Shown: positions 33,541-41,066 of the stretch, in pieces
Layout of the letters: the number at the start of each line of letters is the position of its first letter
How positions within the stretch are numbered: position 1 is the first letter of the stretch
Origin: Cryomorphaceae bacterium
GTDB lineage: Bacteria > Bacteroidota > Bacteroidia > Flavobacteriales > Schleiferiaceae
Length of the DNA: 41,066 nt
Reading direction: 5' to 3'
Assembly: GCA_022565745.1 (NCBI GenBank)
Contig: JAIUMB010000003.1
Span: 1 to 41,066, forward strand
Program-made: the position numbers and the translations under genes
The notes under the pieces: model-generated
The model's input: only the letters and a program-made list of their open reading frames with translations
What the model was told of the DNA's origin: nothing
The model's database searches: none

Positions 33541-34773
33541 TCACTGCAACACCAGCCGCTTACTAACACTCCCTTGCATCGACGACAAGCGCAAGGTATA
33601 CACACCCTTGGCCAGATGTTTGGCTTGGATGGTTTCTGTGGCATTGTTTATCACCTGCTGATGCACGGTTTGTCCGGCCGCGCTGATAAGGGTCACGATC
33701 CATTGACTGCCTTCATAAGATGGAAATTCAATGTGAAACGTGCCGTTTGATGGATTGGGGTAAACGGACACATCTTGTTCGCGGATATGCGATTCTGTTT
33801 GAAGTGAATGTTGAATGCCGGTGTTGGTTACAAATAGACGATCTGAGAGTCCACCTGTAACTATGTGTTCATCAGAAATAAAAACAATATCCCAAAGGTT
33901 TTTAGAGTAATCGGGATTTGAAGTAAGTTGTTGTTCAAACCAATGGTCTCCCAGGTCTGGTGTACAATGAAATTTGCCATCCCCGCCGCCGGCACAAACC
34001 ACATCGCCGTAGCCGCCAATAAAATTTGTGGGGTGTAACAAATGTACTTTGGTTAATCCATCGTAATTCAAAAGTCCTTCTGTACCTGTATATGACCTTA
34101 CAACAGTAGATGTAAAGCCCATTTTATTATCGAACACTACAAATCCAGTGTCTGGACTGGTGAAGTACAAGCCTTTGACGACCGGATATGTGTGCACCAT
34201 TGGCTGACTATCAATCTGCCAAGTAAAACCGCCATCGCTGGTGTAAAAGATCCTTTCAAAATCCTCATGCACACCATAAAAGTGGTTTTCATCGAGAATA
34301 AAGCATATTTCCGGTGATTCTGTGGTAGTGCTGTGGCGCATGGTCCAACCAGAGGGGCTGTCAAATACGTACCAGTAATATTCACCATCGTCTTCACCGT
34401 TGAGGATGATGGTGCCGTTGCGTTCTTCGAGATTGTAAAAATCGCTGATGGCGAAGGTGTCGGAAATGATCTGCCAGTTTTGTCCACCATCAGCTGTTTG
34501 GTAGGCATCTTTCCACCCAACGGCAACCCCTATATTATCGTCGATAAATACGGCTTTTTTAAATAAGGCATACATGGTGGTGTCTTGAGTCCAATCCCAG
34601 CCACCATTGACTGTTTTGTGAACGCCTCCAGGGACAGTGCCGCCCTTATACCCCACGCTGTCATTGATGAAATAAATGAAATAGGCGCTCCCCAACTGCG
34701 GCGTAGATCGATCCACCCACTGCCCGAAGAGCAAAGCGGGAAAGAGAAGGCATGTGTAGATAAAGGTTTTCAT
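33541..34773 (-). CDS. Secreted protein with type IX C-terminal sorting domain
   Basis: Predicted 410 residues with a signal peptide MKTFIYTCLLFPALLFG (about 1-17). The body shows repeated Ycf48/BNR-like blades such as HKTVNGGWDWTQD, YQTADGGQNWQIISD and FYTSDGGFTWQID, so it is likely a beta-propeller. Residues 337-410 form the type A sorting domain: VYPNPSNGTFHIEF, WIVTLISAAGQTV, AKGVYTLRL and terminal VSKRLVLQ. It should be exported through the SprA channel and anchored on or released from the surface. Substrate or ligand unknown. It is the only sorting-domain protein I see in the window. Confidence 0.9.
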   Translation of the reverse strand: MKTFIYTCLLFPALLFGQWVDRSTPQLGSAYFIYFINDSVGYKGGTVPGGVHKTVNGGWDWTQDTTMYALFKKAVFIDDNIGVAVGWKDAYQTADGGQNWQIISDTFAISDFYNLEERNGTIILNGEDDGEYYWYVFDSPSGWTMRHSTTTESPEICFILDENHFYGVHEDFERIFYTSDGGFTWQIDSQPMVHTYPVVKGLYFTSPDTGFVVFDNKMGFTSTVVRSYTGTEGLLNYDGLTKVHLLHPTNFIGGYGDVVCAGGGDGKFHCTPDLGDHWFEQQLTSNPDYSKNLWDIVFISDEHIVTGGLSDRLFVTNTGIQHSLQTESHIREQDVSVYPNPSNGTFHIEFPSYEGSQWIVTLISAAGQTVHQQVINNATETIQAKHLAKGVYTLRLSSMQGSVSKRLVLQ

Positions 34774-34897
34774 GATTCGCGTTTAAAGAATGTAAATATA
34801 CACAAAAAAACGAGAAAGCATAAGACCTTTCCTTCATTGGAGGACGCTGTGATTTCAACCAGTGCTTACCTGCACGCTTTTTGTTGTGTGCTTGGTC

Positions 34898-35485
34898 TTA
34901 CCGCGATTTTTCCTTCTCCCACTCATCCGCTACCACTTCTAACTCGTGATAAAAGTCTTTGCCAAACTTTCTGATGATGGCGTCTTTGGCAAATTCGTAA
35001 ACGCGTATTTTTAAGGATTGACCGAGGGTACAGGCCGGCGAACAAATGTCCCAGCGGTCGTAATTCACGCCGTAGTATCCGCTGCGGTAACTCTTTACGC
35101 GAATGGGGTAGAGGTGACAGGAAACAGGCTTGGGGAAGTCGATCTTGCCTTCTCGGTGGGCTTTTTCTATGCCACAAAGGGCGGTTTTGCCTTCGAAGAT
35201 GACATAAGCGCACTCGTTGCCGTTGATCAGTGGTGTGGCATAATCGTCGGTGTCGTCAGGAATCCAAGTGCCTTGTTCCTCAATGGCCTTTCTGCCCTCC
35301 GGACGAAGGCCGTCTTTGATGATGGGATAGATCTCTTCCAGTATTTTGGTTTCTTCCTTTTCCAAAGGCGCACCGGCATCTCCGGCCACGCAGCATGCAC
35401 CATGACATTTGCTCAAGTCACAGTGAAAGGCTTCTTCCAGTATGTCGGAAGCGATGATTTTTTTATCTATTTCAAATGCAGGCAA
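34898..35485 (-). CDS. DUF3109 family Cys-rich protein
   Basis: The 195-residue protein has the family's cysteine pattern: HCDLSKCHGACC (C22, C27, C31, C32), ALCGIEKAHREGKIDFPKPVSCHLYPIR, and WDICSPACTLGQSL, eight cysteines in three clusters. Such spacing suggests bound metal, zinc or iron-sulfur, but function is not established. Also conserved are PDDTDDYATPLINGNECAYVIFE and GYYGVNYDRWDIC. It follows the S9 peptidase gene by about 135 bp and is not obviously in the same operon as the cargo gene downstream. Confidence 0.88.
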   Translation of the reverse strand: MPAFEIDKKIIASDILEEAFHCDLSKCHGACCVAGDAGAPLEKEETKILEEIYPIIKDGLRPEGRKAIEEQGTWIPDDTDDYATPLINGNECAYVIFEGKTALCGIEKAHREGKIDFPKPVSCHLYPIRVKSYRSGYYGVNYDRWDICSPACTLGQSLKIRVYEFAKDAIIRKFGKDFYHELEVVADEWEKEKSR

Positions 35486-35621
35486 AACGAAGGTCTTTAA
35501 TGTTCATTCTTTTCATGTCTCCAATAAATCCATTTACAGAGAAGCCATCTATATTAACCCCTTGCTCAATCATACACTCACCTATTATTACTTACAGTTA
35601 TCGGATTTTGTCGACAGCCAA

Positions 35622-37652
35622 TTATTTTAGGTATTTGTTTAACCACATAAAAAACTCCGTTTGCCATACAATGGCGTTTTGCGGCTGCAGTACCCAGTGG
35701 CCTTCGTCGGGGAATAGCACCAAACGGCTGTCAATCCCACGGATTTTGGCCGCTTGAAAGGCTTGAAGTCCTTGCTCCACCGGTACGCGGAAATCTTTTT
35801 CTCCGTGAATGACCATGATGGGGGTATCCCATTGATCGACCTTACTGTGGGGTGAAAATTCCAAATAGGATTTTGGTGTGGGCTTATTCCAGTAGGGTCC
35901 ACCTAAATCCCAATCGGCAAAGAACAGTTCTTCGGTGGTGCCATACCAGCTCTCCATGTGGAAGAGTCCGCAGTGTGAGATAAATGTTTTAAACCGACCA
36001 TTATGGACACCCGCCAATTGGTACACGCTGTATCCACCATAACTGGCACCCACAGCCCCTAAACGGTTTTCGTCGATGTACGATTTTTTCGCCATTTCAT
36101 CCACAGCCGTGAGGTAGTCGGCAATGGGTTGTCCGCCCCAGTCACCGCTGATGTCATCGTTCCAAGCCTTGCCAAATCCGGGCAAACCACGACGGTTGGG
36201 GGCTATTACCACGTATCCTTGAGAGGCCATGAGTTGGAAATTCCAGCGGAAGGAGTAAAATTGAGATACGGCGCTTTGGGGGCCGCCTTGGCAGTACAAC
36301 AAGGCCGGATATTGCTTAGATTCGTCAAAGTCAGGCGGAAGAATTAACCAAACCAGCATTTTCTCACCATCAGTGGTGGTTACCCATTCTTCGCGGATTT
36401 CACTGGTAGGCATGCGGTCAAATATGGGCGTGTTGACCTTGGATAGCGCCTCTGCTTCTCCGCGCTTACTGAAAGTGAAAATCTCCGTCGGGTGATTCAT
36501 GTCCATGCGTTCGGCCACTATGGTGCCTTTTCCGGCTTTGATGTTGCCGTAGTTGTAACGTCCGGTGGCAAAGGCTTCAGCTTTAGCTGTGACGCCGGTT
36601 TTTCCAAACGATAGATCGAGTTTGTAGATCGGAATGGTGGCCTTTTCGTCTTTGCTTATGTAAACGGTTTTTTTATCGGCCCAGTCGTAGCTGTGCCAGA
36701 AATCAGCCAGAGTACGATGTGCTTTGTTTTCCTTGAGGTCATATACCACAAAGTGCGACTCGTCTGATTCAAAACCGGCACGCGGCATACTCAGCCAGCT
36801 CAGGTGTTTTCCGTCGGGAGAAAATTTGGGATACTTATCGTAACCTTGGTTGTCACCGGAAATTTCGGTGGTTGACTCTGATTCTAGCTCGTAAAGAAAA
36901 ATGCGGGTATTGGTACTTTGGGCAAATTCCACGCCGGTTTCGGGCTTCAATACATAGGCAATGTGGGTGCCATCTGGGTGGATGCTGTAATCGCCTTTGC
37001 CGCCAAATGGAGGTGTAGGAAACGCATAGTCTTTTCCTTTCATCAAGTCTTTATAGATCACCACTGGGTGAACAATCTCTTTGGGTAAATCTGCAATGCA
37101 GAGGTGCTCGGTCATTTCGCCTTGCCAGTCGTCCCAGTGGCGGTACATCAAATCGTCGTAAACGCGTACATTGGCTTTTTTCATGGATTCATAGGGTCGG
37201 AGCAGCCAGTTGTTGCGCGGCACTTTTTTCGAAAAGACCAGTAAATGGCCATTTTTTGTTTTTTGCAAATGTGCATTGGCAATGCCATCGCGGATATCGG
37301 TAACCGGTTTTTCTTCGCCGCCCCACTCTTTTAGGTAGAGTTGTCCCTTACGCATAAAGGCAATGGTTTTGCTGTTGCCCACGAAGTGTGCACCGGATTC
37401 GCTGCCGTCTTCCTTTTCACTGATGCGTTCTGCAGCACCTCCTTTGGTAGGAATACGGTAAACAAGGCGTTCTCCCTTGTTTTTCCCCATGTCGTAGGTT
37501 GTAATTCCGTATAATGCGTATTTTCCGTCGGGTGACACGTCGTCTAGACTAACGCGTCCCAGTTTCCAAAGTAGTTCAGGATTCATTCCCGATTGTGCTT
37601 GCATGGATAGTCCGATTGAAAGGCTAATAATTAAGGCGAATATCTGCTTCAT
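35622..37652 (-). CDS. Exported S9-family prolyl oligopeptidase-like peptidase
   Basis: Predicted 676 residues with a signal peptide (MKQIFALIISLSIGLSMQA-Q), so periplasmic. The first about 400 residues carry WD-like TolB/propeller strands (FSPDGKHLSWLSM, SIHPDGTHIAYVL). The C-terminal alpha/beta hydrolase domain has GASYGGYSVYQLAG with nucleophile near S537, VIHGEKDFRVP with Asp near 620, and DEGHWVLQP with His near 652, the catalytic triad of S9C-type acylaminoacyl or dipeptidyl peptidases. It probably degrades proline-containing or blocked peptides. A -7 box TACCTTTG lies at 37684-37677, immediately upstream of its start and over the ddl stop. Confidence 0.93.
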   Translation of the reverse strand: MKQIFALIISLSIGLSMQAQSGMNPELLWKLGRVSLDDVSPDGKYALYGITTYDMGKNKGERLVYRIPTKGGAAERISEKEDGSESGAHFVGNSKTIAFMRKGQLYLKEWGGEEKPVTDIRDGIANAHLQKTKNGHLLVFSKKVPRNNWLLRPYESMKKANVRVYDDLMYRHWDDWQGEMTEHLCIADLPKEIVHPVVIYKDLMKGKDYAFPTPPFGGKGDYSIHPDGTHIAYVLKPETGVEFAQSTNTRIFLYELESESTTEISGDNQGYDKYPKFSPDGKHLSWLSMPRAGFESDESHFVVYDLKENKAHRTLADFWHSYDWADKKTVYISKDEKATIPIYKLDLSFGKTGVTAKAEAFATGRYNYGNIKAGKGTIVAERMDMNHPTEIFTFSKRGEAEALSKVNTPIFDRMPTSEIREEWVTTTDGEKMLVWLILPPDFDESKQYPALLYCQGGPQSAVSQFYSFRWNFQLMASQGYVVIAPNRRGLPGFGKAWNDDISGDWGGQPIADYLTAVDEMAKKSYIDENRLGAVGASYGGYSVYQLAGVHNGRFKTFISHCGLFHMESWYGTTEELFFADWDLGGPYWNKPTPKSYLEFSPHSKVDQWDTPIMVIHGEKDFRVPVEQGLQAFQAAKIRGIDSRLVLFPDEGHWVLQPQNAIVWQTEFFMWLNKYLK

Positions 37653-37673
37653 GTTTCTAAAAATTGAAATGGG

Positions 37674-38642
37674 TTACAAAGGTAGTGATTCTGCAAAAAG
37701 CATTCCTAGGTCTAAATTGAGGTAGGCGGCTTGTTTAGGTAAAATGGATTCGGCCGACAGTCCGGGTACGGTGTTCACTTCAATAAGGTGGGGCACATCG
37801 TTTTGATCGATGATAAAGTCTACCCTGGCTAGTCCATTGAGTTGTAGTTTTTTGTAGACCAATTCCGTTTGCGCCATGATGGTTTTTTGTGCGTGCTCGG
37901 AGATTCGGGCGGGTGTGATTTCTTCAGACAGGCCGCTGTATTTAGATTCGTAGTCAAAAAATTCGTTTTTGGGAACAATCTCCGTAATGGCTAAAGCGGT
38001 TACTTTTCCGTTGCGTTTGCAAACACCGCAAGCCACTTCGGTGCCTATAACGGCAGATTCTACAACTACAGCGTCGTCTTCTGTAAATGCAACGTTTAAG
38101 GCCTGCGCAAAATCATCGGCGTTTTTTACTTTTGAAACGCCCAAACTGCTTCCACTGCAATTGGGTTTAACAAAAAGAGGCAGTCCAAGCTTTTTAATGA
38201 TATTTCTGGAATTGATGCTGTCATTCTGGTGAATGTATTCCGACTTGGGTACGGTGATGCCCATATGACGAATTACCATGTTGCACTCGGCTTTGTTAAA
38301 TGTCAATGCAGAGGCAAAGGCATTGGAGGTGGAGTGCGGCATGCCTATAAGTTCAAAATAGGCCGGTAGGAGACCATCTTCGGCTGGAGTGCCGTGTACC
38401 GCTACAAAAACGCCGTCAAAGGTTACTTGGGTGTTGTTTTTACCTAAAAAAGAAAAATCGTGTTTGTTGATGGAGAACTGCTCACCGTCTATATCGGCGT
38501 ACCAACCGTCTTTGGCAATGATGACTTTAAAGCAGTTAAACGCATTGCGAAGGTGGTCAAAAACCACTTGTCCGCTACCCATACTTACGTCGTACTCACC
38601 GGAGTAGCCGCCCATGACGATGGCGATGTTTTTTTTGCTCAT
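37674..38642 (-). CDS. ddl: D-alanine--D-alanine ligase
   Basis: Ddl joins two D-alanines with ATP for peptidoglycan precursors. The 322-residue ATP-grasp enzyme begins KNIAIVMGGYSGEYDVSMGS, the family's GGxSxExxVS signature. PLFVKPNCSGSSLGVSKV (ATP-grasp loop), VGTEVACGV, ARVDFIID with metal ligands, and HLIEVNTVPGLS follow. Its start codon overlaps the upstream membrane-protein gene by 4 nt (ATGA type), showing tight coupling. The cell-wall gene cluster common elsewhere is absent. Confidence 0.96.
   Translation of the reverse strand: MSKKNIAIVMGGYSGEYDVSMGSGQVVFDHLRNAFNCFKVIIAKDGWYADIDGEQFSINKHDFSFLGKNNTQVTFDGVFVAVHGTPAEDGLLPAYFELIGMPHSTSNAFASALTFNKAECNMVIRHMGITVPKSEYIHQNDSINSRNIIKKLGLPLFVKPNCSGSSLGVSKVKNADDFAQALNVAFTEDDAVVVESAVIGTEVACGVCKRNGKVTALAITEIVPKNEFFDYESKYSGLSEEITPARISEHAQKTIMAQTELVYKKLQLNGLARVDFIIDQNDVPHLIEVNTVPGLSAESILPKQAAYLNLDLGMLFAESLPL
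37677..37684 (-). promoter_or_regulatory. -7 box TACCTTTG for the S9 peptidase gene
   Basis: Read on the minus strand it gives TACCTTTG, beginning just after the ddl stop, about 25 nt upstream of the S9 ATG. It suggests the peptidase can be transcribed separately from ddl. Confidence 0.4.
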
Positions 38643-39700
38643 AGGGAATGTGGTTGCTGGTCGATTAATGGGTTAAGAGCCAATGTGAATTGTTGTGCTT
38701 GAATGGTGTGAAAAGTCTTTTCACTCGTGAATGCATTTGAGATAAAAAGAGGAAGCCAGATGGCCATTAATAAAATAATGAGTATGCGTTGCCAAACTTT
38801 TCTCATTTCACTTAAGAGCAAAAAACTTAGGGATATGCTGCACATAAACCACCACACATTTGCGTATTGCGAGCTATCTTGAAACAATATAGCCAAGAAC
38901 AAAAAGCACAGCCCGGCCAAGGCAAAGCTTCGACCGGAGTAGGTCCAGCGTTTGGCGCGGGTTATTTCGGTGAGAAAAAGGAGCATCAAAACAATCGTCC
39001 ATGTATATTGAAACCAACGTTGCGGTTGGTTGCTGATGTTTTGGATAGACGCGGAGGAAAAGCTTGGTGAAATATTTGGTAAAACAACGTCTTGAAGCAA
39101 CAAGAATGCAGAAAGTGCGAGTGTGCTGCCCACAATAGCCAAGCGTTTTTCTTCCTTTCTTACTATAATAAAATCGATAATGATAAGCAGGATAAATGCG
39201 GGGAGTATGGGTGGATTAATGGCAAATACGAGTAACCCAAAAAGCAATGGTAAAAAGAAATATAGCCACTTGGGCAATCGGTAATCGAGAATGATGAAGC
39301 CGATAAAGGCGACGCCGATGGCTAAGAATGCGGTGATGTGTCCGAGCAGTAGCAGTTGACCTATTACTATAGGTAAAACAATCAACGCATTGACAGCAGA
39401 AATGCCTTTTTGTCGGCATCGCAACTCAGCCGCAAATCCAGTTATGCCGATGGACATCGCAATGAGTAATTTTTCTGCAGATATAAAATTGAGGTTGACC
39501 ACATACGCCAACCAAGTTTCATGTCCGAAAAGGTAGTTGTGAGGCGTGTTGCTGCGAATAGCATTAATCATGCTGTGCACCTCGGCGCTGAGTTGGTTTT
39601 TTGATACAATAAAAGGAAGAAGGGCTAGAGCCAAACACAAATAAAACAGCCAGCGCGCGAGCACCGGCTTGTTTTTCAGCTTGTGTAACAGCCGTAGCAT
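38639..39700 (-). CDS. Polytopic membrane protein, unknown function
   Basis: The 353-residue protein contains about ten hydrophobic segments, for example ARWLFYLCLALALLPFIV, AVNALIVLPIVIGQLLLLG, FLAIGVAFIGFIIL, YFFLPLLFGLLVFAI, and LAGLCFLFLAILFQ. No nucleotide-binding, glycosyltransferase or transporter motif that I recognise is present. It starts 4 bp after frr and overlaps ddl by 4 nt, so it is in the pyrH-frr-ddl operon. This placement suggests a housekeeping envelope role, but a generic integral-membrane protein is all I can support. Confidence 0.7.
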   Translation of the reverse strand: MLRLLHKLKNKPVLARWLFYLCLALALLPFIVSKNQLSAEVHSMINAIRSNTPHNYLFGHETWLAYVVNLNFISAEKLLIAMSIGITGFAAELRCRQKGISAVNALIVLPIVIGQLLLLGHITAFLAIGVAFIGFIILDYRLPKWLYFFLPLLFGLLVFAINPPILPAFILLIIIDFIIVRKEEKRLAIVGSTLALSAFLLLQDVVLPNISPSFSSASIQNISNQPQRWFQYTWTIVLMLLFLTEITRAKRWTYSGRSFALAGLCFLFLAILFQDSSQYANVWWFMCSISLSFLLLSEMRKVWQRILIILLMAIWLPLFISNAFTSEKTFHTIQAQQFTLALNPLIDQQPHSL

Positions 39701-39704
39701 GCGA

Positions 39705-40268
39705 TTACACCGTCATGATATCGGCTTCTTTACGTTCCAAAATACTGTCAACCTTACTGTTAAAGTTGTTGGTAAGCTTTTGGATTTCTTCTTCGTTGCC
39801 TTTGATAAGGTCTTCTGGAGCGCCGTCGTCTTTGAGTTTTTTCAAGGCATCGTTGGCGTCTTTACGTGCGGCGCGGATGCTTACGCGGGCGTGCTCAGCT
39901 TCTGCTTTGGCCGCTTTAACCAGGTCTCTACGGCGGTCTTCGGTCAATGGCGGAATGTTGATGATCACCATTTCTCCGTTGTTGGATGGGTTGAGCCCCA
40001 GGCCGGCGTTGAGGATGGCTTTTTCGATTTCCGGAATCATGCTTTTTTCCCAGGGCTGCACGGTAATGGTGCGAGCATCAGGAGTTCCTACGTTACCTAC
40101 ACCGCTCAATGGGGTAATGGAACCGTAGTAGTCTACTTTTACCGGAGAGAGCATCGCTGGATTGGCTCTTCCAGCACGGATTTTAACCAGTTCTTTTTCT
40201 AAATGAGAAATGGCATTGTTCATCGACTCTTCGGTCTCTGCAAAAATGAGTTCTAATTCTTCGTTCAT
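39705..40268 (-). CDS. frr: Ribosome recycling factor
   Basis: RRF splits the post-termination ribosome with EF-G. The 187-residue L-shaped protein has helix-1 content and the signature blocks LVKIRAGRANPAML, YYGSITPLSGVGNV, ITVQPWEKSMI, IEKAILNAGLGLNPSNNGEMVII, PPLTEDRRRDLVK and RAARKDANDALKKL, with a final long helix. Length and start agree with the family. It follows pyrH by 9 bp, the widespread pyrH-frr order. Confidence 0.97.
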   Translation of the reverse strand: MNEELELIFAETEESMNNAISHLEKELVKIRAGRANPAMLSPVKVDYYGSITPLSGVGNVGTPDARTITVQPWEKSMIPEIEKAILNAGLGLNPSNNGEMVIINIPPLTEDRRRDLVKAAKAEAEHARVSIRAARKDANDALKKLKDDGAPEDLIKGNEEEIQKLTNNFNSKVDSILERKEADIMTV

Positions 40269-40277
40269 GGCAATATA

Positions 40278-40985
40278 TTAATTATGTACCAGTGTTCCTA
40301 TGTTCTCGCCGGCAACCACTTTGAGAAGATTGCCGCGGGTGTTCATATCAAACACCAAAATGGGAAGCTTATTTTCTTCACTAAGCGTAAAGGCCGTCAT
40401 ATCCATAACGTTAAGGCCTTTTTCGTAAGCTTCGCGGAAGGAGATTTTTTCGTATTTCACCGCGTTTACGTCTTTTTCGGGGTCGGCGGTATAAATGCCA
40501 TCGACGCGTGTGCCTTTAAGGATGACTTCGGCTTCGATTTCAATGGCCCTCAATGTGGCGGCTGTATCGGTTGTGAAATAAGGGTTACCTGTTCCACCAG
40601 AGAAAATGACTACACGGCCTTTTTCTAGGTGACGAATAGCGCGGCGACGGATGAAAGGCTCAGCAATTTTATCCATTTCTATGGCATTTTGCAAACGGGT
40701 GTAAATGCCTTTGTCTTCTAGTGCGGATTGAAGCGCCAATCCATTGATGGTTGTGGCCAGCATGCCCATGTGGTCAGCTTGCACGCGATCCATGCCTTCA
40801 CTGGCACCGGATACACCACGAAAAATATTACCGCCACCTATAACAATGGCCAATTGTATACCTTTTTCTGTAATCGTTTTAATTTCTTCAGCGTAAGCTT
40901 TAAGTCTTTCCGGATCAATTCCGTATTGTCTATCGCCCATGAGGGCTTCTCCGCTGAGCTTCAGGAGTATTCGTTTGTAATGCAT
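40278..40985 (-). CDS. pyrH: UMP kinase
   Basis: UMP kinase phosphorylates UMP to UDP in pyrimidine nucleotide synthesis. The 235-residue amino-acid-kinase-fold protein shows KLSGEALMG near residue 9, [15 protein letters not shown] with the glycine-rich loop, [37 protein letters not shown] and [17 protein letters not shown]. The ATG at 40985 is preceded by a -7 box. It is the first gene of the pyrH-frr-membrane protein-ddl run. The upstream side lies outside the window. Confidence 0.97.
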   Translation of the reverse strand: MHYKRILLKLSGEALMGDRQYGIDPERLKAYAEEIKTITEKGIQLAIVIGGGNIFRGVSGASEGMDRVQADHMGMLATTINGLALQSALEDKGIYTRLQNAIEMDKIAEPFIRRRAIRHLEKGRVVIFSGGTGNPYFTTDTAATLRAIEIEAEVILKGTRVDGIYTADPEKDVNAVKYEKISFREAYEKGLNVMDMTAFTLSEENKLPILVFDMNTRGNLLKVVAGENIGTLVHN

Positions 40986-41004
40986 CGCAGTTCTGTAATT
41001 GCTG

Positions 41005-41012
41005 CAAACCTA
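41005..41012 (-). promoter_or_regulatory. -7 box TAGGTTTG for the pyrH operon
   Basis: The minus strand reads TAGGTTTG at 41012-41005, 20 nt upstream of the pyrH ATG, fitting TANNTTTG. No -33 box at the right distance is visible. Confidence 0.4.
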
Positions 41013-41066
41013 CGGAAAAAATGCGTATCGCTTTGGTGGGAATTTGATAAATTTGAGACGTTGAGA

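Noticed and set aside
35018-35500. 160-residue ORF antisense to the DUF3109 gene
   Set aside because: The minus-strand gene has a conserved cysteine pattern; the antisense frame shows none.
39669-40202. 177-residue ORF antisense to frr
   Set aside because: Shadow of the conserved frr gene; no family features.

Overview
The window looks like mostly core chromosome of a Bacteroidota bacterium, most likely a Flavobacteriales or Cryomorphaceae-like marine or freshwater lineage. The evidence is a full-length SprA/Sov type IX secretion translocon, a cargo protein with a type IX C-terminal sorting domain, the ruvA-sprA-gcvH-vanZ-tonB gene order, and several promoters with the Bacteroidota -7 box TANNTTTG. 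Purine-rich Shine-Dalgarno sites are generally absent. The species cannot be named from the sequence alone.

Layout. Positions 1-416 hold the C-terminal end of a HipA-like kinase cut by the window edge. Positions 417-1301 are a repeat-rich, decayed accessory stretch: a pair of 59-bp direct repeats, a 151-bp MITE-like palindromic element that appears to have landed inside a short ORF, and a partial second copy of its right end. Positions 1302-6305 carry DUF2237, selO, an Omp85-like barrel, rnpB, a mini membrane protein and an alpha/beta hydrolase with a long basic tail. Positions 6560-8628 hold msrB and three poorly characterised genes. Positions 8708-12804 are housekeeping: trmD-queA (overlapping), thyA, dps and ruvA. 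Positions 12813-22472 hold sprA, gcvH, a VanZ-like gene, a TonB-like gene and a HemJ-like gene. Positions 22629-25326 hold a bacterial GH3 enzyme, an overlapping exported protein and a small exported protein. On the minus strand, 28383-25323 is an apparent operon rbfA - FtsX/LolE-type permease - Omp85-like barrel, followed by a divergent MATE exporter and an AddB-like nuclease. A low-GC antitoxin/PIN-toxin pair sits at 32857-33499. The rest is minus strand: pyrH - frr - polytopic membrane protein - ddl - S9 peptidase - DUF3109 - type IX cargo.

How the genes work together. SprA would form the outer-membrane channel through which the sorting-domain protein at 33541-34773 is exported, but none of the other known type IX components are in the window. 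Three Omp85- or barrel-like proteins, SprA, the TonB-like protein and the LolE-like permease give a strong envelope-biogenesis theme. A second theme is translation and RNA: rnpB, trmD, queA, rbfA, frr. A third is redox and stress: selO, msrB, dps. I see no CRISPR array, prophage, rRNA or tRNA. No wholly new multi-gene system stands out. The best leads are the MITE-like element and the ORF it interrupts, the apparent leaderless promoters at trmD and the MATE gene, the hydrolase tail, the composition-biased insert in SprA, and the small unknown membrane and exported proteins in conserved operons.
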